A stretch of 64,000 nt of DNA from Taenia hydatigena (lineage: Eukaryota; Platyhelminthes; Cestoda; Cyclophyllidea; Taeniidae): the NCBI GenBank assembly GCA_036345935.2, contig JADWOT020000008.1, forward strand, positions 7,334,156 through 7,398,155, in the 5' to 3' direction. Below the pieces are notes generated by a model. It saw only the letters and a program-made list of their open reading frames with translations, made no database searches and was not told the DNA's origin. The first letter of the stretch is position 1. Every line of letters begins with the position of its first letter. Made by a program: the position numbers and the translations under genes. Of this stretch, positions 1 to 11,918 are shown one piece after another.

Positions 1-1760
1 TTCCTGAAGGATTGACTCCCAAAGAAGGCATTAATTTTTCTGTCCATAATATCGCTAGGATTTACAATTAGCAGAAGATATTTTAATACGTTTGTTGTTA
101 GCTTTATTCTCGGTTTCGGCTAAGAACCACGTGGTGTTGGCCAGTGTGCCTTTGCCGGGCGGGCTGGCTTCTAGGGTCACTCCACTAGCCCCAAAATATG
201 TATGCGTATGTATTCTACTCAAGCATCAACTCTTCTTTCGTCTGCAGGAAAGTCTCGGGGCGCTGCAACATCCTTAATCGAGGCGAAGTTACAGCTGGAG
301 ATGTTGTTCCGAGCTTACTAAATTGTCTTCTTAAACCTGTCGGAGGATGAACAGCACGGCCGAGTGTGATTGGATAACCGAGAATTGGGTTTTCCCTTTT
401 CCATTTAATCGGCTAATTGGCTATGGTTCACTGAAATTGACTCTGCAAAGGAGGTAAATACACTTTATTTGCATTTGACTCCTTCTAAACCTGTGATATT
501 TAATTTAAGCATGTCAGAAAAAAGCAAAGACATGTACACATCCACTGTCGATGAGTATGCATGATGTTCATGGTTGAATGAATGCAGTAGGTTTGGGGCT
601 CATGTTTTAAGCACACACCGTCTCGCGCGGTGGAAATGAGTGACTTTAATGGTTATGCCCAGGCAGTTGCATAGTCGCTGAGGTAGTTCGAACTCGTCAA
701 TTGCTGTCCATTTATGCGATCCTATCGACAGGCATGTCATCACCAAAAAGGGAATTAGATTCGCACTGATTGTATCGCGAGCTAATAAAGTGATGCTCAA
801 CTAATGGCCTAAGGGGAAGGAAAGTTCGGAAGAGGCGAGGCTGGAAGGATTTCCCCTTTTTTGTCAGTCCATTATCAAGTCTAAAGTTGAGTCCACACGC
901 TCATTGCTAAATCTCATCCCGACTTCACGTCATCGTTTCGAAATGGTAAAGACCTTTTCATGTCTGAATGTTGCCCATTTGCGAAGGTATAATAAGAAAA
1001 TTGAGGAAAGAAAAGTTTCTCTGAATGCATTTTCATACCAAAATCCACTTGAATGTGAAGTTAAAAACAGTTTGAAGGATATTTTTGGGACAAAGTATGC
1101 GAATCTTTGAGGAAACGTGAGTACTTCCTGCAACAAGTCCAGCTTCCTAAAATCTGTCTTCTTGTTCGTTCATCATTCACAGCCTTGCGTGTTCCCCTTT
1201 GGGACTTTTATAAAAAAAGCACTGCAATTGGCAAAAGTCCATTTCAGTTATTTTGAATAACTTGACAACAAATTTCGCATACTCAACTTATTTGGTTTGG
1301 ATGAGGACTTTGATCGCGATTTTAACCTGCTCACCCTCCTCTCAGTCACTCTAGAGCATCCTGGAGGACATTGACACGCATTCGATGATGAGAGTGGGAC
1401 ACCAAAGACGTGGACGACTCTGCAGAAGGGAGTGGAGTGTGTGGTGGGCACAATAACGCGGTAGCGCCATGCAACACAAAACCGTTCCGTCCTTTTAAGT
1501 CACAAACAATTTTTTACCAGTGATGCTGTGGACGAAACTATGCCATTGTTGTTGGTGCGTGTCACGTTAAATCTTATCTTGACGTTAGTGATTGTTGTTG
1601 TGTGATTTTGAACCCACCCCGAGGAGTGATATCGAAATATGTACTCTTGCTTTGCTTCACTACACCCACGCCTTCCGTTTCGGAGTTAAAATACAATGGA
1701 AAAAAGTAGGCAATGTTTTGTGGGTATATCATAAAAATGTATGATTGTAGAATGCGTGAT
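1..1760. other. Region without recognisable gene, downstream of the stomatin gene
   Basis: I see only short open frames (none over about 70 codons) without recognisable family motifs or a chain of splice-compatible exons. The right part may include the 3' flank of the minus-strand stomatin gene. Confidence 0.5.
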
Positions 1761-1766
1761 TTTATT
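1761..1766 (-). terminator. Possible polyadenylation signal of the stomatin gene
   Basis: The plus strand reads TTTATT, which is AATAAA on the minus strand, about 445 nt past the stomatin stop codon. It is a plausible poly(A) signal, but such hexamers are common in AT-rich DNA. Confidence 0.25.
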
Positions 1767-2152
1767 TGAATTAGGATTTAATTGTCGTGCCTCCAGAAAG
1801 ACGCACTCAAAAAATTGGAGGTCGGCCTCTGAAAACTTTTACGCATACGCAATTAAATGTGGAGCCATCGACCAATCACTCTTTTACAAACCTAAATTTG
1901 TTTGGAGAAATTAATCAAAAAGGTAATCTTCCCCTCTCCCGGTGCCATCTAGGTGAAAATGGACCGACAATGGAGAATGCACGGTTGTTTGACGATACCG
2001 ATAGGCGTACATTGCAAGAAAATCGAGGAAACGCAAAATAACAGCTCAATTTTAATAATATTTCGGTGAAGTTTTCCATTACGGAGATTGCGTATTTAAA
2101 TGCGCTAAGCCGACATGACGCTTTTTTGTGACGGACAACACAAAGTTGAGGA

Positions 2153-2187
2153 AAGAGGAGGAGGAAGAGGAAGAAGAAGAAGAAATA
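2153..2187. repeat. Purine GAG/GAA microsatellite
   Basis: An uninterrupted run of GAG, GAA and AAG triplets on the plus strand lies just past the stomatin stop. It would be pyrimidine-rich in the stomatin 3' UTR. It looks like simple-sequence DNA rather than coding sequence. Confidence 0.7.
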
Positions 2188-2210
2188 AGGTGGAATGTAC
2201 ACGTTTTTAG

Positions 2211-5200
2211 CTATACATTCAGATCAGAGCTGTTGTTGTTACCGCTGGACATAGTGGTGGCCGTGGTGGCAGTACTGGTTGTGGCGGTGGCGACGGTGGT
2301 GGTGGGAGTCGGGTCACCTCCAGGATGGCCGTTAATGCCGCTCTTCATGGACTGCGCCGGATTGCTCATTAGGAAGCTGGTAGTAAGATCAATGGGAAGG
2401 GGAAAGATGATGGTCGAGTGGTGCTCAGCCGCGATCCCCGAGAGGGTCTGGAGGTATCGTAGTTGCAAAGCCACTGGCTTATCGTTAAGCATCAAACTCG
2501 CCTCACGCAGGGCTCGTGACGCCTTTCGTTCGCCCTCGGCTTGAATGACCTACGAAGGGGGCACATTCAACCGCTTAGCTTGCCACCCTTCACGAGGCTA
2601 CTTTCCTAAAGGCATGAAACCTGTCATCCCCACAATCACGAGGCTTAGTGTTGCCTGCTTTTCTTGTTTGCGTTGTTTGAGCTATGTTTTCACTTACAGA
2701 CATTTTGTTAGATGCTGCTTGGGGATTACAAATGTGGAATGCTTGAATGTCATAATCAGTTGACTCTAACAAGGTCCTCCAAACGCCAACTGGAGTTGTG
2801 AGTTTTACAATCTCAAGGCCTTACTTTTCACCTGAGTTATTTTTTATTTCAATCAAGGAAAAACCATCTCATTGATTGACTGAAAAAAAAACAAAATTTA
2901 CAAAACAGGCTTAAAATATTTTACGAAAAATTTCTTTTGATTTGTAAGGATGCTTAAAAAAGCATATGAATAAGTGTAAGGATTATTTGAAAACCTTTGA
3001 TTCTTTACTCGGACAAAAAAAAATAATTGTAAATCTTGGCTAAATAGTCCTGGTACTGTTTGACATTAGCACAATGAATTTTTTCCCCTCTTAAGCCGAG
3101 CCTGATTTATGGGCTAATTCGGAGATCAATCTTGGATAGCTCTAAGCCAATTTGACAGGTGCACTTCTTCCAAAGACTTTTTGACATTATTTAAATTTCA
3201 TAGTCCATTTCTGTAACGAAAATGTCACAATACGCTTTTTTAGTGCTTGAAGACTCTTTTGTTGGCGAAGATCACGTAGGAAAACTTGCCTGTGTGCAGA
3301 TGGTCCTCCTGTACAATGTAAGGCACATTTAAACTTTTTCCACGCCTTTCTTCTGGTTAGGAGATCCACCGATTTGAGAGTAAGCGATTCTGACTTCATT
3401 TTATCAGTTGGAATTGTAAGATATCTACTTAGCCCACTGCTCTACTTGGAGTGGAATGCACGTAAATCCCCTAATTTCCCAGACAAATGCATTGGAAGTT
3501 TAAATTTCCCCCAAGAGGATTTCATCTGTCTAGCAAATTTAGAAAGTAAGCCTTATCAATGGAATAACCTGGCAAATTCAACCACCACGAAATTCGAGCT
3601 TGACTAAGTGGTTTTCGAAAGATGCCCACACCGCAAACCGACAAATCTGTCTAAAGGTTTTGGCATGCCAATTCCTTCCAATAGCTACGTAAATCAGAGG
3701 TCAATCTGTCGACTAAGCCCCTAATTGCATCTAGAAGGTAACACTTTCGAGGTTGGATGACGTCGCGAGAGGGTCAGCAGCTGTCGTGCAGAACGGTCAG
3801 TGGACGCTCCACTGTGCCACGAATCCGCCCATGGTGGGGCAAATATTAGCGTTATTTGGCTTAAGTGACTACATTCTTCAAAGTTACCTTCTAACTCGTA
3901 CTTTTGGGCACAAGTCAACCAAGACCTAGACATGTTTGCATTTTGCAGGCGAGTAACTCACCCTAAGGGTCAACAACCACAATTCCATGCATAATTCATG
4001 ATGAGGGGGCTTAGAGTAAAACAGTTGAACGCGCCATCCTCAGAGAATATTTCATTTTTGGGTTAGTCAAGCAAAGTAGTTGATTTTCGCCTTAAAAATA
4101 TGCACATTTTAGATGAATACTGCATGTAATGTTGGCGAGGACATCAATAACTTAAAACTTGAGAGGCTGAGAGATTGTTCAAGTCTCAAAACCTCCACTT
4201 AAAAGTAGAAATTTGGTCAATGCAGTCTCTGTGGCGCACCTTTCATTTCTTAATGAGTTCTTCATAATCAAGTCTGATGGACATTTCAAGAAAAAGAAAA
4301 GCTCATTTGACGAAAATGTTGAGGGGTAAAAAGCAAACCTTTGCGCGGGCCTCGCGCGTCGCCTCGGCCTCGGCAGCCATCGCCCTCTGGAGTTGGACAG
4401 GAAGGCGCACGTCTTTTCTACAAACAAGTTGAAGTCTTTTCCACTAGATACGCGATAATATCACCCTGGAAACAGGCTATCCACTCGAAGTGGAAAAAAT
4501 GAGGCTAAAATGAAGCATTTATTGTTGATAGCTACATCACAGACAGAATTAGAGCAGTTAAAACAGATCATTCTGAGAAAGCTATTTGCATTCTTAACTT
4601 CTCAGATATTTGGTGCTTATTTCCTCGTAAAAGGGGTAAGTTAAATGGTTAATTTTTGCCACTACTTCTGTTAAATAAACGCACCGTAAAACCCATTTCG
4701 AGGAACCATCCAATAAGAACCGTTTGCTTTTTATTTAATGACAAAAAGGTTTTCTCGATTAAGGAGAGTGCACCACTCGTGCGAATGAAGGGTTCATGAG
4801 GGGCTTTGCTGAACCGAGTTTTTGAAGCTACTCAAAAATAAATAACCATATTTTAGATTTAGCTTTAATTATTTATAAGTATACTTTTTGGAAAGGAGGG
4901 TGGTTTTTTCAGAGAGAGCACGAAATACTGTCTCGAAATTGTTTGAGAAATTTTATCGCTCCCAGATGCCTATTAAGATAAGAAAGTTTTATCAAGGGCA
5001 TGACCCAGAGCACCGAGGAGAAGAGTAATAGATTGGAAAAATTGCAATAATTACTACTTTATGCATTTAAAATACGCTAGGAATACGGTGGATAGTCGAC
5101 GGGTTGCATGAGGCAGACTGCTACAGGAGGATACTTGACCATAGCTGTTACGCAAATGAGACTGTGGACATTTCCTAATTAAGGGGTTGAAAGAATGGTG

Positions 5201-8200
5201 CCGCCTAAGAAGCAAACAACTTGGCTTTATGAAAAATAATGTTATGCAACCAGGTAAGACTATGTGGCGTCTGTGGGTGCTCTAAACTCTTAGCAGTTCG
5301 GGGTTTAGTGGGGCATTTCACAAAAGATGAGACTGCAATGCGTTGAGTGTTTCTTTAATCCCTCATTTTGGTTAATCGGGTTTGGTCACATGAAAGGTAC
5401 TGTAATGACTTCCTCATTAAAAGGGTTGAGAATGGCGTCCATCCTCTGAACCGACTCCAGTCTCATGGCCTGCAGGAAAGGTGCTAGCAAATGGGGCCGT
5501 GGACGTGAGACATTTGGATGGAGTCGTTATGACACTGTCTACTTTAGTTGCGTGATGTCAGCTAAGTAAATAAACGGTACTTCCTACACCTCTCTACTAG
5601 GCGGTGAGAAACCAGGTGGATATGGCTGGGCAGCTCCGAGGTGGGAACAATGTGACAAGAAGGAACAGATGCAAAACTCTACCTTTACAAAGCTATGTTA
5701 AACAACGATCTGGGGACTATCGGATAACACATGCAATAGTCAACACATTTTCCATCTCTCAATACGGTTCAGATCCAGTGGAGCTGCCAGCAGGGGTTAG
5801 TGACATTGTAGCCACGTGTGGTCTCGGTTGCATACAATTTTAATGTCTGGCGCAGATGGTTGGTGGTGGGTGTCTTGCTAGCAGCAACGAATACGCCGTG
5901 ATGGCCGGCGTGGCAACTCAAGGGAGAAAAGGAACTGTGTAATACTATGACTGTCTATTTTACTTTTTATTTTGGTTTCGTGAACGCTAAAGAGCACGGT
6001 CCGCATGACTCCATTTTAGCGTCTTCTATGCGTCATTAATTCATCTTGCCTCCAGTATTTTATGTTCTTTTGACTTCAAAGAAGTCTTAACTAGGTACAC
6101 GACCAACTTTATCGCAGGCTTTGCAAACAAAAGATTGCAGTAAAAATGTTTAGGTGCATAAATGCCACTCTTGAAGGAAGGAAAATGGACCCGGCCAACG
6201 AGAGTTGGGAGATACACGTTTATCATACAAAGAAATGAGCTTAATAATTGAAACTTAGAATAATGAACCTCTTGAAAGACTGTTCTCCAAAAAGCGTTTT
6301 CGTTGCCAACGCCGAAAGGGGTTAAGTGACTTACATCTCCACTCTTTCCACTTTGATTCCCCAGGCTTCTGTAGCATCGTCCAATACACTCTAAAATAAA
6401 TGCAACATTTATTTTATTTTTATAGGTGAGGTGTCTGCAGCACATCGGCGATGGGTTCGATCTGATCTTGCCAATCATTGGTTTTTTATTACCTACAACT
6501 CATGGACCTCAGCCCGAGATTCCGACACTCCTTTCACGCATTACTCATCGTGACATCAGTGAGCAATTTGGTGTTGATTCAAAAGGCTCCTGCACTTCAG
6601 TAGCTCAATTTATCGTTAACTTTCAATCCTGGTAGGCTCCTACCAGCTGCAAGTCTTCTTTGCCAGAAAATGGCTTATCATCGGATGAGGTTCTCTAAAT
6701 AGTTAGGTTTTGGATGTCTTTAAAAATACGACCTCTCATGATTTTGAGTTTACAAATATAAACTCACCATTATTTTACAAATACCATCATCTTGGGTGTA
6801 GGGAATGCCCAACCAATTTTACGAAAAAAATTCGGCAAAAATACTGAAGAATGCTTGAGATGAACTGTCATTTTTCTGCTTCCTGAGGGTTCATTGATGC
6901 AGCCTGGAGCCTAAACTAATTAGTTCTTACTAATCACGTGTACAAGGGAGGGAGCGGATATGCCTTTCTTTCCTTCCACCCTATTCCCTTCATTTATTCC
7001 ATAGCCCTCAGCAGTGGTAAGTCCCAGGCTCTGCACACCTCGTGTCCCTCCTGTTTTGAAGATTAATTACAACTATACCTGCATCGACGAGCTGATAACA
7101 TCTCGCTCCGAGAGGATCTCGGAGAGTCGTTTCGTGCCGAGAACATTGCGCAGGGTGGTTTGAGCCAAAAGGCGGGTTGAGTGGTGCGCATTCTCCACAT
7201 TGGCCACCGAGATCATCGCATCGAAGACTTTGTAGTAGATAACCGCATCCACCGAGACTGTCACTGAGTCTTTTGTGAGAATCTTTGCATCAAAATGCAC
7301 ACACAGTAAGTGAGCACGCAAGTAAGTCATGGCAGCCTCTTGGATGTATCGAATTTATGTTTCGTGTTTGGATGCAGTTGATAATAAATTCTCATCCTGA
7401 TCGTACTTCTTGCCAAGATAGGCGATTGTGACTTCATCCTTTTTTTTCAAAACAAATCAAATCCTGGGAGATCCTTGCGCTAAATTTAACTTGTGTGAAC
7501 ATTTCCTGTAGATTTTATTTTGTGAAAAATATCCACATATGAAGTCTGCAAAAATTGAGGAAGGAATGCGGTCTAAAAGTACTGTACAGTTTGTAAATAA
7601 TTTTTACCCTAATTCACTTAGAAGTCCTCTGACCCTTTTATAGTCACGGCTTCATTTTTGGTGAACCGAAGAAGAGTTGAATATGCTCAATTTATGAGTA
7701 TCCTCTATCCAACTCGTGTGCTTTCTCCAGCACTTATGGTATATCTCACGGTTATTAAAGGAACCAGTCATATAAAAAAAACAAAGGCACTTTTATTGCA
7801 ACTTATAGTAGAGTACGCTATGGTAAAACCAGCTGTTGTACCCTCTCGAGGCTATTAATTCTAATTAAGGGAAAAAAGTTCTGGTAACTCGTTGGCAATG
7901 CTTTGCTTTCAAACCCCCCCCCCCCCCAAACAGCCTCACCAGCATGGCTATAAGTGTCAATTCTGACTAATGAGACAAATCGCCCGCACCACTACAGAAG
8001 CGCTCTCTAGATGTCCCTAACTCCTGTAGTATTTTCTGAGCTTTAATTAAGAAAGCATGACCAATGCTGCAGCAGTAATTGCGGATCTTCAAACGGTTCC
8101 CTCTGCTTGTGATTTGTTAGCAGACACCTTTGCAGACTTTAAGAGTAACTTTTAATTAAAAATAATTACTTATCTACTAAGATGGAAATGGCTTCTTCAT

Positions 8201-11200
8201 AGCTGTGTTGAAGACGCTAGCAGAAATGAGGACTTGAGCATTCTCTTTTCAAAAATGGAACGCCTTTAATAAAGCACCAATAATTTCGAGTGCTTTGGCG
8301 GATGAAGCATCTTATTTGAGGTGAATAGGTGTTTATTTCGCTCATGGTAACCAACACTACCAGGATCACCGGACTACAGTCGTAGTCAGCGCCTTTTTTG
8401 TCGGTGTTTCATTTTCGTCGCAACACTTGCGTCAGCTCACGGGGTGGAGGGCATTTCAATTGCCTGCCGGATATCTATAACACCCATTCACTCTTCTGGG
8501 TGGTTTAAAAGTGCCATTTTATAGCTTATAAATAGGCGACAATTGTTCACAAGGGTCATTTACCCTAGATCGCTCCAAGGGGTTGTAGGCATCAAGGCAA
8601 TTTGAGATGGTGAAGAAATTCCATCCCCATTAGTCGCACATAAAAGACCGCCAAGAGCAGCGGGATATGGGCATGAATGCCCAAGTTTTATGATTAAAAG
8701 TGAATTCTCTGTCGTTTGATGTTGTGCGTAAGTATTTGCAGCCCATTCGACTATGCTTCATCAGGCTAGAGGTTTAAGCAGCCTACTTGGCGATGCTTTT
8801 GTGTTCAGTTGAATGGCACTTAAAAAGCGTCGAACTTACTTCTTGAGGTGGAATATCAAACGTGATTGTTCTCAGATCCACCATAAAGCACTCCTCCACG
8901 CAAGGCAGGCACAAAAATATCCCTAAATATTTAAAAAGGCAAAAAAAACATAAAACTGTGGAATTTTTAAGTAAATAATGCAGAACCACATACCACATTG
9001 CACACACGTACACAGAGTGTGTATTTGAGTAACATCAGATACCGAGAAACCACATTGTTTAAGCTGGACACTTCACTAGGGTTTCTCGCATGGGAAGAAT
9101 TTTCCATTGCTGCGTGAATTTCAACATGCTACCAGCTTTCGCATTGTAAATATTCTGTATCACTTTGAGTAGTTCTACAACTCTTCGTTTTTCATATCGT
9201 GAGTACTTAGGCCTTCGCCTTGGTACTTCTGATGGACGACATGACCTCCTAGCCATGCCAGTAACTCGCGGTGCTACATATCTTATTTGGTTCGAGGTCA
9301 CGACTGCCACTTTTGCCACCTAGCATTGGAAGGGTGCACTTTAAGAGAGGAAAATTATCGACCATTCGGAGGTATCTGTACACAACTGTGGGCTATTTGA
9401 AACGGTTACGATCTACGTTATCATAGTTGACACCTCTAATCTACAGAAAACGAAATTATAGGGGCAACTTTCTTTCCTCTGCTCTTTTACCATTTTGTTC
9501 ACTGATGTCCGTTTAATTTGCCATAAATGGAACAAATAAACAAATCGAGATCCTTGCTTGGATATTTTTGTCGCTAATAAAAAACTCAAATATTTTCTGT
9601 ACATTATGGCTAAAATGGGGCGAAAGGAGGGCAGTCTTGTGGCTCCGTCCTGCTATGAGGCTGTCGATTCGGCTGTATTTTCCATGTTCAATGGTCATTT
9701 CAACTCCTCCTCATCCATTCCCTTCGTTTGGAGCAGCTACCATAAGACTATAATTGATTAAGACCTTATTTGCAGCGCAATTTTTTTTCTTAGAGGTGCT
9801 GAAGTGCAAAGCCTCAAAAGCAAGTTGCCCGACTTCGGATTGTCGGTCTACAAATTTTGTGTAGCATGGAATTGTAAAAATTTAAAATCTCATGCAAACT
9901 AGTAGTACCCTGAGTAGTAGCTATTAAAATTATGCTTACTTTACTAATTTAATTAATTTTCTTTCCGAAAAAAATATTGCGGAATTTCGCTGTACTATTT
10001 GTTTCTTTTCGGAGTTCATTTGGTCTGGAGAGACTCCATCCCGCATAATTTATTTATTTAGCGAAGAAAGAAGTAAAGTTTTGGCTTGCAATAAATGTAA
10101 TTCAAGACAGTCAGTAGTTAGTAAAAAAAATTGCTAAAGTCAGACTAAAATTTGCATCAACGGTAAAATCTAATTTTCAAGCCCCTTATCACTTTTACAT
10201 CAGCACTTATATTTCTGGTTATTTTTTTTGGCAAATTCATTTTGCCAAGAGGGGAGTGAACTGCACAGACCTTTACTACCACTGCGATTTTAACCAGATC
10301 TGTGATAAAATGGTTGCATTTTATCAATGATTTTGCAAGGGCCATCGTGAAACTGCTTTTGTGGACCGCAAGAATGTTTAAAATGGGACGTTGAAAAAAA
10401 TTATCAAGGCTTGAGCATACTTGTGTGAAGCTGTGGCACTATCAAAAAATGTAGGCCATAGGCTCTGCTATTTTCCGTAAAAAACTGAATCAGCGCGAGA
10501 CAAATCAAATTTTCCGTTCAGCTTCTACCATACCTTGATTGATGATGGAAAAAGGTCTTAATATTAGTAGTATCTAGTCTTACTTCCCTTCGAATTATTT
10601 TCAAAAAATATCCCACCTTTTACAATTAAAAAATTTTCATTTTCACGTGTTGAAGAAGATTGAACTATACGAAAAGTGTTGTACCGGAGCGAAATCTGTT
10701 TGAGCTATTATGAATGAATCAATGGAATCACTAGGTGAGATTTTTTGTCATGAGGCAAAAAATGTTAGATGAAGAGGGGATAGGAAAGATATTTTATGCA
10801 AGTGATTTGGCCAAGTCCCGACTCACCCGGTCCCTTCATACTGCCAGGCATCACGCGACCCAGTCGAAAGATTACTGCGCGTTCATACTCCTGCACAACC
10901 TGCAAAGCAAGGGTAACAATCACCTCGGTGTACTAAATCACCTTTCTTCCTGTATCCGACCAGGAAGTAGAACTATCGCTTATGCTGAATACATTCTACC
11001 AAATCAGCGTATGTATAAAGTTCGCGAAGTTTTTATTATGATGCAAAATGCATCCACACCTAAGCTTTTTAGTAAATTATTTAATTCCACCATAAGCCTC
11101 TCCCATCCCCTACAAAGTGGTACATTATCCAACTCCTCTGATGTCTGTGCATTATCATTAGCGGTATTAATTATTTCAAAGTGTCTGCGTTTAGCTAGAC

Positions 11201-11918
11201 TGAACAAAAGGTTTGTTAATGCCAGTGAATAAACTTATGCATGATTTATCAGTTCTCTGACCGCTTTATCGCGTAAGCGCAGGCAGTGGTGAGGCACTTT
11301 CATGTCTCGTATTCACATCTTTACACCGCAAAAGAGGTAAAAGTGGTACAACTTTTTAGCTTTGACTTTATGCCATATCACTAGCAATCCACTTCATAGT
11401 TGTGAATTGTTTGTCCTTTTGACTTATTTATTTTTTTCATTTGCCGGAATATATGATTGGAACATTTATTCGTCCGCTGCGTGTACGACATCGCACCGAG
11501 GCTGGAGCACGACCTGTCACCATGCCGTGCGGCTACTGAAATCGCTACCTCATTTATCATTCTACGAGAGGTTCGAAGGCATCTCCTTGTTTTTAATTAT
11601 ATTTTAAATGAGCAAGAGATCGGTTGTCTGTTTAATGCGATGAGGTTTTGGCACAAAGATGAATGGTAAAGTGACGTTGGAATGAAAGACGTGCTAAGTC
11701 AGGATTGAAGATGTTTTATTACGGATTTATAGCAAGATGTGTTAGTCTTCAGCCAACCGCTTTTTGCGCTGGGTGCATGCATTTTGATGTTTTAAGGCAG
11801 GGCTTACCTTTAGGCAGACGAAAACTGACACGGGGAGGAATAAAACGAAGACTGTGTAGGAGAGGAAGTATAGAATGTGTTCGCAGACTCCAGATAGTGC
11901 CCTGTTTCCGGTTGACAT
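2211..11918 (-). CDS. Stomatin/MEC-2-like SPFH (prohibitin-homology) membrane protein, 7 exons
   Basis: Stomatins are monotopic membrane scaffold proteins that oligomerise in cholesterol-rich membrane and modulate ion channels. Minus-strand exons are 11918-11808, 10899-10827, 8922-8840, 7282-7079, 6390-6335, 4417-4339 and 2549-2211. All splice phases match and give about 314 aa (human stomatin is 288). Exon 1 encodes the hydrophobic hairpin (YFLSYTVFVLFLPVSVFVCL) with the conserved proline. Exon 2 has VVQEYERAVIFRLGR. Exon 3 has the VDLRTITFDIPPQE block. Exon 4 carries the SPFH core (TKDSVTVSVDAVIYYKV, NVENAHHSTRLLAQTTLRN). Exons 5-6 have GIKVERVEI and RAMAAEAEATREARAK. Exon 7 has LQLRYLQTLSGIAAE and PLPIDL, followed by a Thr/Ala/Ser/Asn-rich tail. 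The start is uncertain: ATG 11918 is conservative, because an AG acceptor precedes it at 11922. The frame is also open to an ATG at 11999, and a distant upstream first exon is possible. The exon 4 acceptor is AAG, which is less usual. Confidence 0.93.
2550..4338 (-). other. Stomatin intron 6
   Basis: A 1.8-kb intron between the exon ending in REARAK and the exon starting VIQAEGERK. It is AT-rich, and I recognise no nested gene or mobile element. Confidence 0.7.
4418..6334 (-). other. Stomatin intron 5, containing a degenerate direct repeat pair
   Basis: A 1.9-kb intron. Around 5166-5209 and 5400-5442 two stretches share a gapped pattern (TTCCT, ATTAA, GGGTTGA, GAATGG), suggesting an old duplicated segment. 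Nothing else is recognised. Confidence 0.5.
7283..8839 (-). other. Stomatin intron 3, with a poly-C tract
   Basis: A 1.56-kb intron between the IPPQE and ILTKDS exons. It contains a run of 14 C at 7914-7927. No nested gene is recognised. Confidence 0.7.
7914..7927. repeat. Poly-C homopolymer (14 nt)
   Basis: Fourteen consecutive C on the plus strand inside a stomatin intron. The exact length in the organism may be unreliable because homopolymers are error-prone. Confidence 0.8.
8923..10826 (-). other. Stomatin intron 2
   Basis: A 1.9-kb AT-rich intron. Its borders are fixed by GTGAGT after the MKGPG codons and by TTTAG before the GIFLCLPC exon. No nested gene is seen. Confidence 0.7.

Noticed and set aside
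6424..6480. GGGTTCGATC resembling a tRNA B box
   Set aside because: No A box at the right distance and no cloverleaf pairing around it, so no tRNA gene is called.
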